This document shows, one piece after another, positions 54,558 to 62,984 of a stretch of 64,000 nt of DNA. The stretch lies in contig NZ_LR743507.1 in the NCBI RefSeq assembly GCF_902712855.1, forward strand, positions 2,032,001-2,096,000, read 5' to 3'. The notes beneath the pieces are model-generated. The model ran no database searches and was not told the origin of the DNA. It worked only from the letters and a program-made list of their open reading frames with translations. The position numbers and the translations under genes were made by a program. Each line of letters starts with the position of its first letter. The stretch's first letter is position 1. This DNA comes from Variovorax paradoxus (GTDB lineage Bacteria > Pseudomonadota > Gammaproteobacteria > Burkholderiales > Burkholderiaceae_C).

Positions 54558-54826
54558 GAAGCCGAGCGAAGCGATGGCGCGTTCGGTATTGAAATCCCTT
54601 CTGGCTGCGCCGAGGAGCGCAGACGTAGGAGGGATCAGGGCCGCAGCTGTTTGAGCGCAACGCAGTGGAGCGAGTTCTGCGGACCCCCTCCTATGTCGAG
54701 CACCGCAGGTTGCCCGTAGCGAAGCGGAGGGACGCGGACAGCAGGGTCGCCTCTCTTTTGCCTACGTTTCTTTGGCGAAGCAAAGAAAAGTAGGTCGGCC
54801 GCCGGGCCGAGACCCGGCCTCGAAAA
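54558..54826 (-). repeat. right arm of the long imperfect inverted repeat
   Basis: Inverted partner of 54008-54268 (landmarks CCGCCGGGCCGAGACCCGG, GCACCGCAGGTTGCC, GCTGCGCCGAGGAGCGCAG). It ends just before the 3' end of the Na/phosphate cotransporter-like gene and may add a strong structure to transcripts that run in from either side. Confidence 0.75.
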
Positions 54827-54919
54827 GCAAATTCCCAACCAACCTGTCTACCAGACCAAACCCAGACCAAACCCAGAGCAAACAGCAACCCCAACAACAC
54901 AGGTTGCCCGCAACAAACC

Positions 54920-56581
54920 CTACCCCTCAATCTTCCCCAGCCGAGACTCCCTCAACCGACTGGGCGCCAACGCCCCTGCCGACTCGAGAATCGGATAAGC
55001 AATCGAGCAGATGTGCGAATTGATCCGCTTCAGGTCGCTGATCAGGTCGATGTGCAGTGAGCTGGTCTCGATGCTCAGCGTGGTTCGATCGGACAGGCGA
55101 TCGAGGTGGGTGGTGGCATACGCGCGTTCCAGGTCACGGAAGCGCGCCTTCTCCTCGAGCAGCTTCTGCGCGTCGCGCACGTTGCCGTTGAGGAACACGC
55201 TCATGCTCAGCCGCAGGTTGGCGACGAGCCGCCCATGGAGCTCAACGATCTCTGCCATGCCGGCTTCGGAGAAGTTGCGATGCGGTTTGATCTTCTTGTC
55301 TTCCACATCGATGATCACGCGCTCGATGATGTCGCCGATCTGCTCCATGTTGATCGTGAAGCTGATGATGTCGGTCCAGCGCCGGCTTTCCTCCTCGCCC
55401 AGCGCCTCGCGCGAGATGCGGGTCATGTAGTACTTGATGGCCGAATAGAGCTGGTCGACGGTGTCGTCGAGCTGCCGCAGCTCCTGCGCCAGGCGCGTGT
55501 CGTTGTGGCGGATCACGTCGAGGATGCCGATGAGCATGGTCTCCACGATGTCCGCCTGGTGCAGCGCTTCGCGCGCGGCGTTCGAGATGGCCAGCGACGG
55601 GGTGGACAGGGCCGAGGGGTCGAGATGATGCGGGCGGCTGGTGCCTGTGGCCTGCTGGGGCACGGGCAGCATGCGGCTCACCAGCTTGGCCACCCATTGC
55701 GTGAGGCCGATGAAGCCGACGCTGATGATGACGTTGAATGCGAGGTGGAACAGCACCACGCCGTGGGTCTGGTTCGGCAGTTCGGGCTGCACGTAGCGGA
55801 TCCACAGGCCGATGAAGGGCGCGACGATGGCAACGCCCAGGGCCTTGAAGAGCAGGTTGCCGATGGTCACCTGCCGCACCGGGATGGCGGACTTGGCGGT
55901 GGTCAGCACGGCCAGCAGGCCGCTGCCGAGGTTGGCGCCGAGCACCAGGCCCAGGGCCACGTCCAGCGGCACGACGTTGGAGGTGGCCATGGCGGCCACC
56001 AGCAGGACGACGGCAAGGCTCGAATACGCCACGATCGCCAGCACCGAGCCGATGGTGATCTCCAGCAGCACATCGCTGTTGATCGATGCGAGCAGCGTGC
56101 GCACGGCGGGCGAGGAGAACAGGGGCTCGGTGGCCTCCACCACGAGCTGCAGTGCCAGCAGCATCAGCCCGAGTCCGATCAGCACGCGGCCGACGCGGCC
56201 GGCCACGGTGTCGGCGCGTGCGATGAACAGCACCACGCCCACGAAGATGAACATGGGGGACAGCCACGACAGGTCCGCCGAGAACAGCACCGAGATCAGC
56301 GCGGTGCCCACGTCCGCCCCCCGCATCACCGCCAGCGCCGCAGGCAGCGTCACCAGACCCTGCCCGACGAAGGACGAGGTCATGAGGGAGGTGGCGGTGC
56401 TCGATTGCACCAGCGCGGTCACGCCGATGCCCGAAAGGGCGGCCGTGAAGCGGTTGCGCATGCTCTGCACGAGGATCTTGCGCAGGTTGGCGCCGAAGAC
56501 GCGCAGCACGCCGGTGCGAACGAGCTGGGTGCCCCAGACCAGCAGGGCGATGGCCGCCAGCAGATTCAGGAGATGCTTCAT
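54920..56581 (-). CDS. Na/phosphate cotransporter-like protein with PhoU-like C-terminus
   Basis: 553 residues. The N-terminal 310 or so form the Na/Pi cotransporter (NptA/SLC34-like) domain with two inverted repeats; the signature Q-S-S-T-A-T occurs in the first repeat, and the second has G-A-N-L-G-S-G. The C-terminal 200 residues are helical and PhoU-like (D-I-V-E-T-M-L, N-M-E-Q-I-G-D-I-I-E-R). It probably moves phosphate with sodium, perhaps outward. It lies 64 bp after the phosphodiesterase gene and may be co-transcribed. Confidence 0.9.
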   Translation of the reverse strand: MKHLLNLLAAIALLVWGTQLVRTGVLRVFGANLRKILVQSMRNRFTAALSGIGVTALVQSSTATSLMTSSFVGQGLVTLPAALAVMRGADVGTALISVLFSADLSWLSPMFIFVGVVLFIARADTVAGRVGRVLIGLGLMLLALQLVVEATEPLFSSPAVRTLLASINSDVLLEITIGSVLAIVAYSSLAVVLLVAAMATSNVVPLDVALGLVLGANLGSGLLAVLTTAKSAIPVRQVTIGNLLFKALGVAIVAPFIGLWIRYVQPELPNQTHGVVLFHLAFNVIISVGFIGLTQWVAKLVSRMLPVPQQATGTSRPHHLDPSALSTPSLAISNAAREALHQADIVETMLIGILDVIRHNDTRLAQELRQLDDTVDQLYSAIKYYMTRISREALGEEESRRWTDIISFTINMEQIGDIIERVIIDVEDKKIKPHRNFSEAGMAEIVELHGRLVANLRLSMSVFLNGNVRDAQKLLEEKARFRDLERAYATTHLDRLSDRTTLSIETSSLHIDLISDLKRINSHICSIAYPILESAGALAPSRLRESRLGKIEG

Positions 56582-56645
56582 GGGTGTCGGGTTCTATCCT
56601 TTTCGTTTTGGTTCGTTTTGACCCCATTTTCCACGGATACGCGTT

Positions 56646-57506
56646 TCAGTCGATCAGCGCTCCGTTTTCGTGGAAAGGATACGGCCCTTCGAAGTTCCCC
56701 GAAGCCGCGAGGTGCGTGACCAGCCGCCGCTCGGCGGAGGACCAGGCGTGCACCCGGAATGCGGGCGGCTCGAGCGTCCAGGCGGAGGCCGCGTCGGGGG
56801 CGAGGTCGAGACAGACCTGGTGCGCCTGCGCGGGGGAGGTCGAGGCGATGGTGCCGCCGAAGCGAACGTCGATGGCGCGGTGCAGGTGGCCGCAGATCAC
56901 GCGTTCGACGTTCGTGTAGCGCGAAAGCAGGGCTTCGAGCGCGTCGGCGCCTTCCAGCAGGCCGATCTCGTCCATGTGGCCGATCAGCGTGCGGAACGGC
57001 GGGTGGTGCATGGCGACCACCACGGGTTCGCCGCGCGCCGCCTCGAGTTCGGCCCCGAGCCAGGCCAGGCGCTTCTCGCACAGGGTGCCGTGGCTGGCGC
57101 CGGGCACGCAGGTGTCGAGCGTGAGCAGGCGCAGCGCGCCGACTCGCACCGAATACTGGACGAAGCCGTGCGTGTCGGCGCCGGTGCCCAGGTAGGCATG
57201 GCCGGGAAAGCTGCGGCGCAGCTGATCGCGGTCGTCGTGGTTGCCGGGCAGCAGGTAGACCGGCATGGCCAGCGGCGCCAGCAGCCGGGCGAGGTGCTCG
57301 TATTCGGCGGCGCGGCCGAAATCGGTCAGGTCGCCGGTGATCACCACCGCGTCGGGCGGCTGGCGCAGGGCCAGCACCGACTGCACCGCGCGTTCGAGGT
57401 ACGGCGCGGTGTCGATGCGGCCGTAGGCCAGCCGGCCCGGCTCGCGGATGTGCAGGTCGGTCAGCTGGACCAGGAAGGTGTTGTCGTTCGTTGAGGCTGT
57501 CGTCAT
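56646..57506 (-). CDS. metallophosphoesterase, CpdA-like phosphodiesterase
   Basis: 286 residues of the calcineurin-like family. The five metal-binding motifs are in order: D-L-H (Q-L-T-D-L-H-I), G-D-L-T-D, G-N-H-D, H-H-P-P-F and G-H-L-H. The sequence and spacing are those of CpdA-type cyclic nucleotide phosphodiesterases. As the last gene of an ABC-importer operon, coupled by a 4-bp overlap (ATGA) with the ATPase gene, it may instead cleave the imported phosphodiester. Confidence 0.88.
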   Translation of the reverse strand: MTTASTNDNTFLVQLTDLHIREPGRLAYGRIDTAPYLERAVQSVLALRQPPDAVVITGDLTDFGRAAEYEHLARLLAPLAMPVYLLPGNHDDRDQLRRSFPGHAYLGTGADTHGFVQYSVRVGALRLLTLDTCVPGASHGTLCEKRLAWLGAELEAARGEPVVVAMHHPPFRTLIGHMDEIGLLEGADALEALLSRYTNVERVICGHLHRAIDVRFGGTIASTSPAQAHQVCLDLAPDAASAWTLEPPAFRVHAWSSAERRLVTHLAASGNFEGPYPFHENGALID

Positions 57507-58564
57507 GCGTTGGCTTCCTGCGACGTCATCAGGCGGTCGGGGTGGATGCGAAGGCCCACGCTGTCGCCCGGTGCGAAAGGAGTGTCTCGTCCCACGTCGG
57601 CCACCAACAGGGGCTGGTCGGCCACGCGCAGGTGCAGTTGCACGCGATCGCCGAGAAAGGTGCGGCGTTCGACGGTGGCGGCGCCCCAGCCGGGCTGGGG
57701 CGTGTTCACCTCGATGTCTTCCGGCCGGACCAGCAGGTTTGCATGGCTTTGCCAGGCGGCGGGGCAGGGCATTTCGGCCCCTCCGAGTCGGACAACGCCT
57801 TGTGCGATGGCCCCGGGTTCGCGTTCGAGCCGGTTCACCCGGCCGAGAAACTCCGCCACGAAAGGATGCGCCGGCGCGCGGTACAGGTCTTCGCCGCGGC
57901 CCACCTGCACGATGCGCCCCGCGCGCATCACCGCGAGCCGGTCGGCGATGGCCAGCGCCTCCTGCTGGTCGTGGGTGACGTGGATGGCCGTGATGTGGAG
58001 CCGGCGCAGGAGGTCGGCGAGCTCGTCGCGCAGCGATTCCTTGAGCTTCGCATCGAGCGCGGCCAGCGGCTCGTCGAGCAGCAGCACGCGCGGGCGCACG
58101 GCCACCGCGCGCGCCAGTGCCACGCGCTGGCGCTGGCCGCCCGAGAGCTCGGCCGGGCGCCTGTTCTCCAGGCCGTTGAGGCGCACGAGGTCGACCAGCT
58201 CGCCCACGGCACGCTGCTCTTCGGCCGCTGCCACGCCGCGGATGCGCAGGCAGTAGCCGATGTTGGCGGCCACCGTCATCTGCGGAAAGAGCGCGTAGCT
58301 CTGGAACACCATGCCCACGCCGCGATGCTCGACCGGGCGCTGCGTCACGTCCTGGCCGCCGAACACGATGCGGCTGCCCGCATCGGGCGACTCCAGCCCG
58401 GCGATCAGCCGCAGCAGCGTGGTCTTGCCGCAGCCCGACGGGCCGAGCAGGGCGAGCACCTCGCCGGCCTGCACCTGCAGGTCGGTGGGTTGCAGGCCGC
58501 GCGTGCCGTCGGCGTAGGTCTTGGCGCAGTTGGCGATGTCGATGGGGACGCGTTCAAGTTCCAT
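57503..58564 (-). CDS. ABC importer ATPase (FbpC/PotA-type)
   Basis: 353 residues. Walker A G-P-S-G-C-G-K-T-T, Q-loop F-Q-S-Y-A-L-F-P, signature L-S-G-G-Q-R-Q-R and Walker B L-L-L-D-E-P-L-A-A-L-D are all intact, followed by a TOBE-type C-terminal domain. Works with the two permeases and binding protein of the same operon. Overlaps the upstream permease gene by 11 bp. Confidence 0.92.
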   Translation of the reverse strand: MELERVPIDIANCAKTYADGTRGLQPTDLQVQAGEVLALLGPSGCGKTTLLRLIAGLESPDAGSRIVFGGQDVTQRPVEHRGVGMVFQSYALFPQMTVAANIGYCLRIRGVAAAEEQRAVGELVDLVRLNGLENRRPAELSGGQRQRVALARAVAVRPRVLLLDEPLAALDAKLKESLRDELADLLRRLHITAIHVTHDQQEALAIADRLAVMRAGRIVQVGRGEDLYRAPAHPFVAEFLGRVNRLEREPGAIAQGVVRLGGAEMPCPAAWQSHANLLVRPEDIEVNTPQPGWGAATVERRTFLGDRVQLHLRVADQPLLVADVGRDTPFAPGDSVGLRIHPDRLMTSQEANA

Positions 58565-59354
58565 GGCGTTTCTGGATGAGTGTGGCGAGGTACTGCAGGC
58601 CCCACAGCACGGGAAGGATGACGGCGAAGAAGACCAGCGTGTAGGCCGAGCCGATCTCGATGCGCATCGAGGCGTAGCTGTCGGCCAGGCCCACGGGCAG
58701 GGTGCGCGTGAGCGGCGTGTGCAGCATCCACGTCAGGTTGAATTCGCCCACCGAGAGCGTGAACACCATCAGGCTGCCCGCCACGATGGCCGGGAACACG
58801 GCCGGCACCAGGATGCCCATGAAGCGCTGGCGGAAGTTCGCACCGAGCGAGCGCGCGGCCTCCTCGAGCGCGAGCAGGTCGTCGCGCTCGAAGGCCGAGC
58901 TCACGGTGCGCACCATGAAGGGCAGCGTGAACACGATGTGGCCCACGAGGATGAAGGCGAAGCTCTGGCGGAACGCGGTGAGCTGCCCGTAGGCGAGGAT
59001 CAGCGCGAGCGCGGTGGCCAGGCCCGGGACCGCGACCGGCAGCGTCAGCAGTTCCTCGAAGATGCGCGCGCCGCGCGAGCGGCTGCGCGCGAGCGCATAG
59101 GCGCAGGGCACGCCGAGCAGCACGGTGCCGATCACGCAGGCCACGGCCAGCGCCAGCGACCAGCCGACCGTGCCGCCGTAGTTCTCCCACACCTCGCCGA
59201 GCCAGCGCAGCGTGAGGCCGCTCTTCAGCCCGGTGCTGTAGTTGTTGACGAGCCCTGCCATGACCGACAGCAGCATCGGCGCGATCATGAAGAGGCTCAC
59301 GATGACCGTCACGGCAAGCAGGAAGGGTGCCTTGGCGGATGTGTGGTTTCGCAT
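58554..59354 (-). CDS. ABC importer permease 2
   Basis: 266 residues with six membrane helices. The EAA coupling loop is E-E-A-A-R-S-L-G-A-N. Family neighbours transport polyamines, iron or phosphonates; the substrate here is unknown. A 12-bp gap separates it from permease 1. Confidence 0.9.
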   Translation of the reverse strand: MRNHTSAKAPFLLAVTVIVSLFMIAPMLLSVMAGLVNNYSTGLKSGLTLRWLGEVWENYGGTVGWSLALAVACVIGTVLLGVPCAYALARSRSRGARIFEELLTLPVAVPGLATALALILAYGQLTAFRQSFAFILVGHIVFTLPFMVRTVSSAFERDDLLALEEAARSLGANFRQRFMGILVPAVFPAIVAGSLMVFTLSVGEFNLTWMLHTPLTRTLPVGLADSYASMRIEIGSAYTLVFFAVILPVLWGLQYLATLIQKRHGT

Positions 59355-59366
59355 GGTGGGTGGCCC

Positions 59367-60200
59367 TCAGCGTGCGACAGGGTTCGCGCCGAAGCGGCGC
59401 GCCACGAACAGCACCAGCCAGGTCACGATGCCCAGCGAGATCGACAGCGACGCGGCGAGCGCGAAGTTGGCGTAGTTGGTGAACTCGTTGTAGATGGTGA
59501 TCGGGATCACCTCGAACTTGCTCGCGAGCGTGAAGGCCGTGCCGAAGGCGCCCATCGAGGTGGCGAACAGGATCGCGCCGCAGGCCAGGGTGGTGGGCGC
59601 GAGCTCGGGCATCCACACGTCGCGCGCCACGCGCAGGCGCGAGGCGCCGAGCGAACGCGCGGCTTCTTCGAGCTGCGTGTTCATCGACTCGGCCGCCGCG
59701 GCATAGGTGGCAATGGCTCGCGGCAGCGAGAAGTACAGGTAGGCCAGGAACAGACCGAGCAGGCCGTAGGCGAAGGTGATGCGCTCGCCGAAGAGGCTGT
59801 CGCTCAGGTTCGCCACCACGCCCTGGCGGCCGCCGAGCAGGATCACGAAGAAACCGATGATCACGCCGGGGAACGACAGCGGGAGCGTGAGCAGCGACAG
59901 CAGCATGCGCTTGCCGATGAAGGCGTGGCGCGCCAGGTAGATGCCCACGGCCGCGCCCAGCACCAGCGTGGCCAGCGTCACGGCCACGGACAGCAGCACG
60001 GTGTTGGCCATGCTCTGCAGGTAGCGCGCGTCGGTCAGCACCGCGAAGTAGCTGGCCCAGCCCTTGTCCGCGGGCAGCGCGAGCAGCCGCACCACCGGCA
60101 GCAGCCAGAAGGCCGCGAAGAAGGCCGCCGCGGGCGCGGCACAGGCCAGCAGCCGCCAGCGCGGGTTCCAGGCGTTGGAGCTGGCGGCTTGCGTCGTCAT
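59367..60200 (-). CDS. ABC importer permease 1
   Basis: 277 residues with six membrane helices and the EAA loop E-E-A-A-R-S-L-G-A-S-R. It forms a heterodimer with permease 2. It starts 15 bp after the binding-protein gene stop. Confidence 0.9.
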   Translation of the reverse strand: MTTQAASSNAWNPRWRLLACAAPAAAFFAAFWLLPVVRLLALPADKGWASYFAVLTDARYLQSMANTVLLSVAVTLATLVLGAAVGIYLARHAFIGKRMLLSLLTLPLSFPGVIIGFFVILLGGRQGVVANLSDSLFGERITFAYGLLGLFLAYLYFSLPRAIATYAAAAESMNTQLEEAARSLGASRLRVARDVWMPELAPTTLACGAILFATSMGAFGTAFTLASKFEVIPITIYNEFTNYANFALAASLSISLGIVTWLVLFVARRFGANPVAR

Positions 60201-60215
60201 CTCAGGCCGCGCGGA

Positions 60216-61226
60216 TCAGCGCACTTCCTTCAGGTACTCGTCGGAGAAGGCCTTCTGCGCCGCGGCCATGCGGCCGTAGTCCACGCTCCTGGCGCGGGCG
60301 TATTCGGCTGCGGGCAGGAACTGCGCCTCGATGTCCTTGGGCATGGCGCTGGCACGCACCGGCCGCAGGTAGGCCTTGGCCCAGATCGCCTGGCCTTCGT
60401 CGGACAGCGTGAAGTCGAGCACCTTCTTCGCGTCGGCCGCGTGCGGCGCCTTGGCGACCAGGCTCATCACGTAGGGCACGGCCAGCGTGCCTTCGCTCGG
60501 GATAACGAAGGCCACGTTGGCCTTGTCCTTGTACTTGGCGCGGTAGGCGTTGAAGTCGTAGTCGAGCAGGATCGCGATCTCGCCAGACAGCACGCGCGCG
60601 TAGGAGGTCTGCTTCGGCACGATGGGCTCGTTCTTCTGCAGTGCCTTGAAGTAGTCGATGGCCGGCTTGAAGTTGTCGAGCGTGCCGCCGCGCGCCTCGT
60701 TCACCGCCACCGCGCCCACGTAGCCCACGAACGCCGAGGCCGGGTCGAGGTAGCCGACGAGGCCCTTGTATTCGGGCTTGAGCAGATCGGCCCACGACTT
60801 CGGCACCGGCTTGCCCTTGAGCGCGTCGACGTTGACCATGAAGCCGAGCGTGCCCGAGTGGATGGTGAACCAGTTGCCCGCGGGGTCCTTCAGGCCGTCG
60901 GGAATGTCCTTCCAGGCGGCCGGCTTGTAGGGTTCGACCAGGCCGTCCTTGGCGGCCTGCACCGCGAAGGTCACGCCGAGGTAGGTGACGTCGGCCACCG
61001 GGCTGGCCTTCTCGGCCGACATCTGCGCGAGCGACTGGCCCGAGTTCTTGTTGTCGGGCGGCACGGTGACGCCGGTCCTGGCCTTGATGGCCTTCAGCTG
61101 GGTGCCCCAGTCGGCCCATTCGGTCGGGCAGTTGTAGCAGATGGCGGTCTGCGCCATGGCGCTGCCCGCGACGAGGGTGGCGGCAAGCAGGCCGAGGCGG
61201 GCCATGCGGTGGAAGCGAAGGGACAT
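60216..61226 (-). CDS. ABC importer periplasmic solute-binding protein
   Basis: 336 residues. Signal peptide to about residue 25 (G-S-A-M-A-Q), then a type II periplasmic-binding fold of the iron/polyamine/2-aminoethylphosphonate class (P-T-E-W-A-D-W-G-T-Q at the start of the mature part). AAGGAGCTCC precedes the ATG. The ligand cannot be inferred from sequence; the phosphodiesterase in the operon hints at a phosphorylated compound. Confidence 0.9.
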   Translation of the reverse strand: MSLRFHRMARLGLLAATLVAGSAMAQTAICYNCPTEWADWGTQLKAIKARTGVTVPPDNKNSGQSLAQMSAEKASPVADVTYLGVTFAVQAAKDGLVEPYKPAAWKDIPDGLKDPAGNWFTIHSGTLGFMVNVDALKGKPVPKSWADLLKPEYKGLVGYLDPASAFVGYVGAVAVNEARGGTLDNFKPAIDYFKALQKNEPIVPKQTSYARVLSGEIAILLDYDFNAYRAKYKDKANVAFVIPSEGTLAVPYVMSLVAKAPHAADAKKVLDFTLSDEGQAIWAKAYLRPVRASAMPKDIEAQFLPAAEYARARSVDYGRMAAAQKAFSDEYLKEVR

Positions 61227-61271
61227 GGTGGAGCTCCTTGGTTGGATGGGGCTGGGGAACGGGGGGAGGAA

Positions 61272-62300
61272 TCAGGTCGCTGACGAACTTGCGGCGTTGT
61301 TGTCTTCGCGCGCCTCGGCGCACGACTCGCCGTCTCGGAAGGCATGGGGCAGCAGCAGGCTCGCGTCGGCCTTCAGCACGGCACCGCCGGCCATCGCCTG
61401 CATCAGCAGCTCGACGCTGTGGCGGCCGATGTCGCTGTTGGGCTGCGCGATGGTGGTGAGCGCAGGCGTGAGGTCTTCGCCCAGCGCGATGCCGTCGAAG
61501 CCGACCACGCTGAGCTCGTCGGGCACCGGGAGGCCGCTCAGGTGCGCGGCACGGATGCTGCGAATGGCCAGCAGGTCGTTCGAGCAGACCAGGGCGGTGG
61601 GGCGATGGCGCGACTGCAGCTGGCGCGAGATCGCATCGACGGCGGTCTCGACGAACGGCACCTCGACCAGTGGCGGAGCGTCCAGGCCGGCATCGGCCAT
61701 GCCCCGCAGGTAGCCGCGGTAGCGCTGCTGCGCACGGTCCGAGGCGGCCAGCGTGCCGCTCACCATGGCGATGCGGCGGTGGCCCAGCAGCACCAGCCGC
61801 GCGACCGCATCGGCCACGGCGCCTTCGCTGTCGACCGATACGCAGGGGTGGTCGGGATGCCGGTTGTAGGCCAGCACATAAGGCACGCCGGTGGCACGAA
61901 GCCGGGGCAGGGTGGCCGAGGTCGACGGGTTCGACACCACGAGGATCAGCCCGTCGACATTGCCCGCCAGCAGCAGGTGCACCGCGCGCTCTTCCTCGTC
62001 GAGCCTGTAGCCGGTGGTGACAGGAATGATCGCGTAGCCGCCTGCGACGGCTGCGCGCGCGATGCCCTGCAGGCATTCGGCGAAGGTCGGGTTCAGCAGC
62101 GTGGGCAGTACCACGCCGAGCACGCGGCTGCGCTGGGTGCGCAGGGTGCGTGCGCTCGCGTTGGGCAGGTAGTTGAGCTCGCGCGCGACCCGCTCCACCA
62201 GCTCGCGCGTGGCGGGCGTGACCTTGTCGGGGAAGTTGAAGGCCCGCGACACGGTGGCTACGGACACCCCCGCTCTGGCGGCTACGGCTTGGATGCTCAT
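61272..62300 (-). CDS. LacI-family transcriptional regulator
   Basis: 342 residues. Residues 1-50 form the LacI helix-turn-helix and hinge (I-Q-A-V-A-A-R-A-G-V-S-V-A-T-V-S-R-A-F-N), followed by a periplasmic-binding-protein-like effector domain. It is the first gene of the importer operon, and a perfect palindrome 27 bp upstream of its start is its likely operator. It should respond to the imported substrate or its product. Confidence 0.93.
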   Translation of the reverse strand: MSIQAVAARAGVSVATVSRAFNFPDKVTPATRELVERVARELNYLPNASARTLRTQRSRVLGVVLPTLLNPTFAECLQGIARAAVAGGYAIIPVTTGYRLDEEERAVHLLLAGNVDGLILVVSNPSTSATLPRLRATGVPYVLAYNRHPDHPCVSVDSEGAVADAVARLVLLGHRRIAMVSGTLAASDRAQQRYRGYLRGMADAGLDAPPLVEVPFVETAVDAISRQLQSRHRPTALVCSNDLLAIRSIRAAHLSGLPVPDELSVVGFDGIALGEDLTPALTTIAQPNSDIGRHSVELLMQAMAGGAVLKADASLLLPHAFRDGESCAEAREDNNAASSSAT

Positions 62301-62326
62301 CGTGCGGAAGTCAGTGGCCTGTGTTT

Positions 62327-62342
62327 ATGTAATCGATTACAT
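62327..62342. promoter_or_regulatory. LacI-type operator
   Basis: Perfect 16-bp palindrome ATGTAATCGATTACAT with a central CG, the form usual for LacI-family repressors, just upstream of the LacI gene. Confidence 0.88.
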
Positions 62343-62423
62343 TGGACCGCGGCAGTATGACTTCGCCATGACAGGCCAAGAAAGCGGGGACAAACCCTTG
62401 GCAGCCGGCGAGAAACCGCGCCC

Positions 62424-62448
62424 AAAGAAAAAGGGCCCGAAGGCCCTT
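62424..62448 (-). terminator. rho-independent terminator after lspA
   Basis: Read on the minus strand: stem AAGGGCC / GGCCCTT with TTCG loop (62431-62448), followed by a T-rich run (62424-62430). Lies 23 bp beyond the lspA stop codon. Confidence 0.88.
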
Positions 62449-62471
62449 GAGTCGTTTGGCTGCGCGCCGGC

Positions 62472-62984
62472 TTACTTGCCGCGCCGCACGCGCCGGATCT
62501 CGTCCACGATCAGGCAGATCGCGCCCAGCGTGATGGCGCTGTCGGCGGCGTTGAACGCCGGGAAGTACCAGTTGCCGAGGTGGAAGCTCAGGAAGTCGAC
62601 CACGTAGCCGTGCATCATCCGGTCGACCACGTTGCCGATCGCGCCGCCCAGGATGCAGGCCATCGAGAAAGAGAAGAGCTTCTGCCCCGCATGTGAACGC
62701 AGCATCCACACGATGAAGATCGCCGCACCCACGCCGATGGCGGTGAACAGCCAGCGCTGCCATCCCGAGTGGTCGGCCAGGAACGAGAAGGCGGCGCCGG
62801 TGTTGTGCGCGCGAACCACGTTGAAGAAGCTCGTCACGTAGGTCGCGTCGCCGAGCTTGTAGTAGCCCAGGATCAGCGTCTTGGTGAACTGGTCGATGAT
62901 CACGATGATCACCGCCAGCCCGAGCCAGGGCCAGATGCTGCCGGCGCGCGAGCGCGAGGCCGACAGGGAACGGGCGGCGGCCAT
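62472..62984 (-). CDS. lspA: lipoprotein signal peptidase (SPase II)
   Basis: 170 residues with four membrane segments. The two catalytic Asp motifs are present: N-V-V-D-R and F-N-A-A-D-S-A, with the H-N-T-G-A-A-F-S-F loop before them. It cleaves lipoprotein signal peptides at the lipidated Cys. The start overlaps the ileS stop (TGATG); ileS-lspA is a conserved pair in proteobacteria. Confidence 0.96.
   Translation of the reverse strand: MAAARSLSASRSRAGSIWPWLGLAVIIVIIDQFTKTLILGYYKLGDATYVTSFFNVVRAHNTGAAFSFLADHSGWQRWLFTAIGVGAAIFIVWMLRSHAGQKLFSFSMACILGGAIGNVVDRMMHGYVVDFLSFHLGNWYFPAFNAADSAITLGAICLIVDEIRRVRRGK

Larger units (their letters stand above)
53996..54919. other. 924-bp non-coding region with inverted arms and microsatellites
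   Basis: No convincing gene. Two inverted arms (about 54008-54268 and 54558-54826) flank three hexanucleotide arrays. Open frames here are built from the repeats, including one from 54387 to 54719 with E-Q, D-T and M-S dipeptide runs, and they have no plausible start signal. Confidence 0.75.

Noticed and set aside
54387..54719. Possible protein with E-Q, D-T and M-S repeats
   Set aside because: The frame consists of hexanucleotide repeats plus one arm of the inverted repeat and has no convincing start signal.
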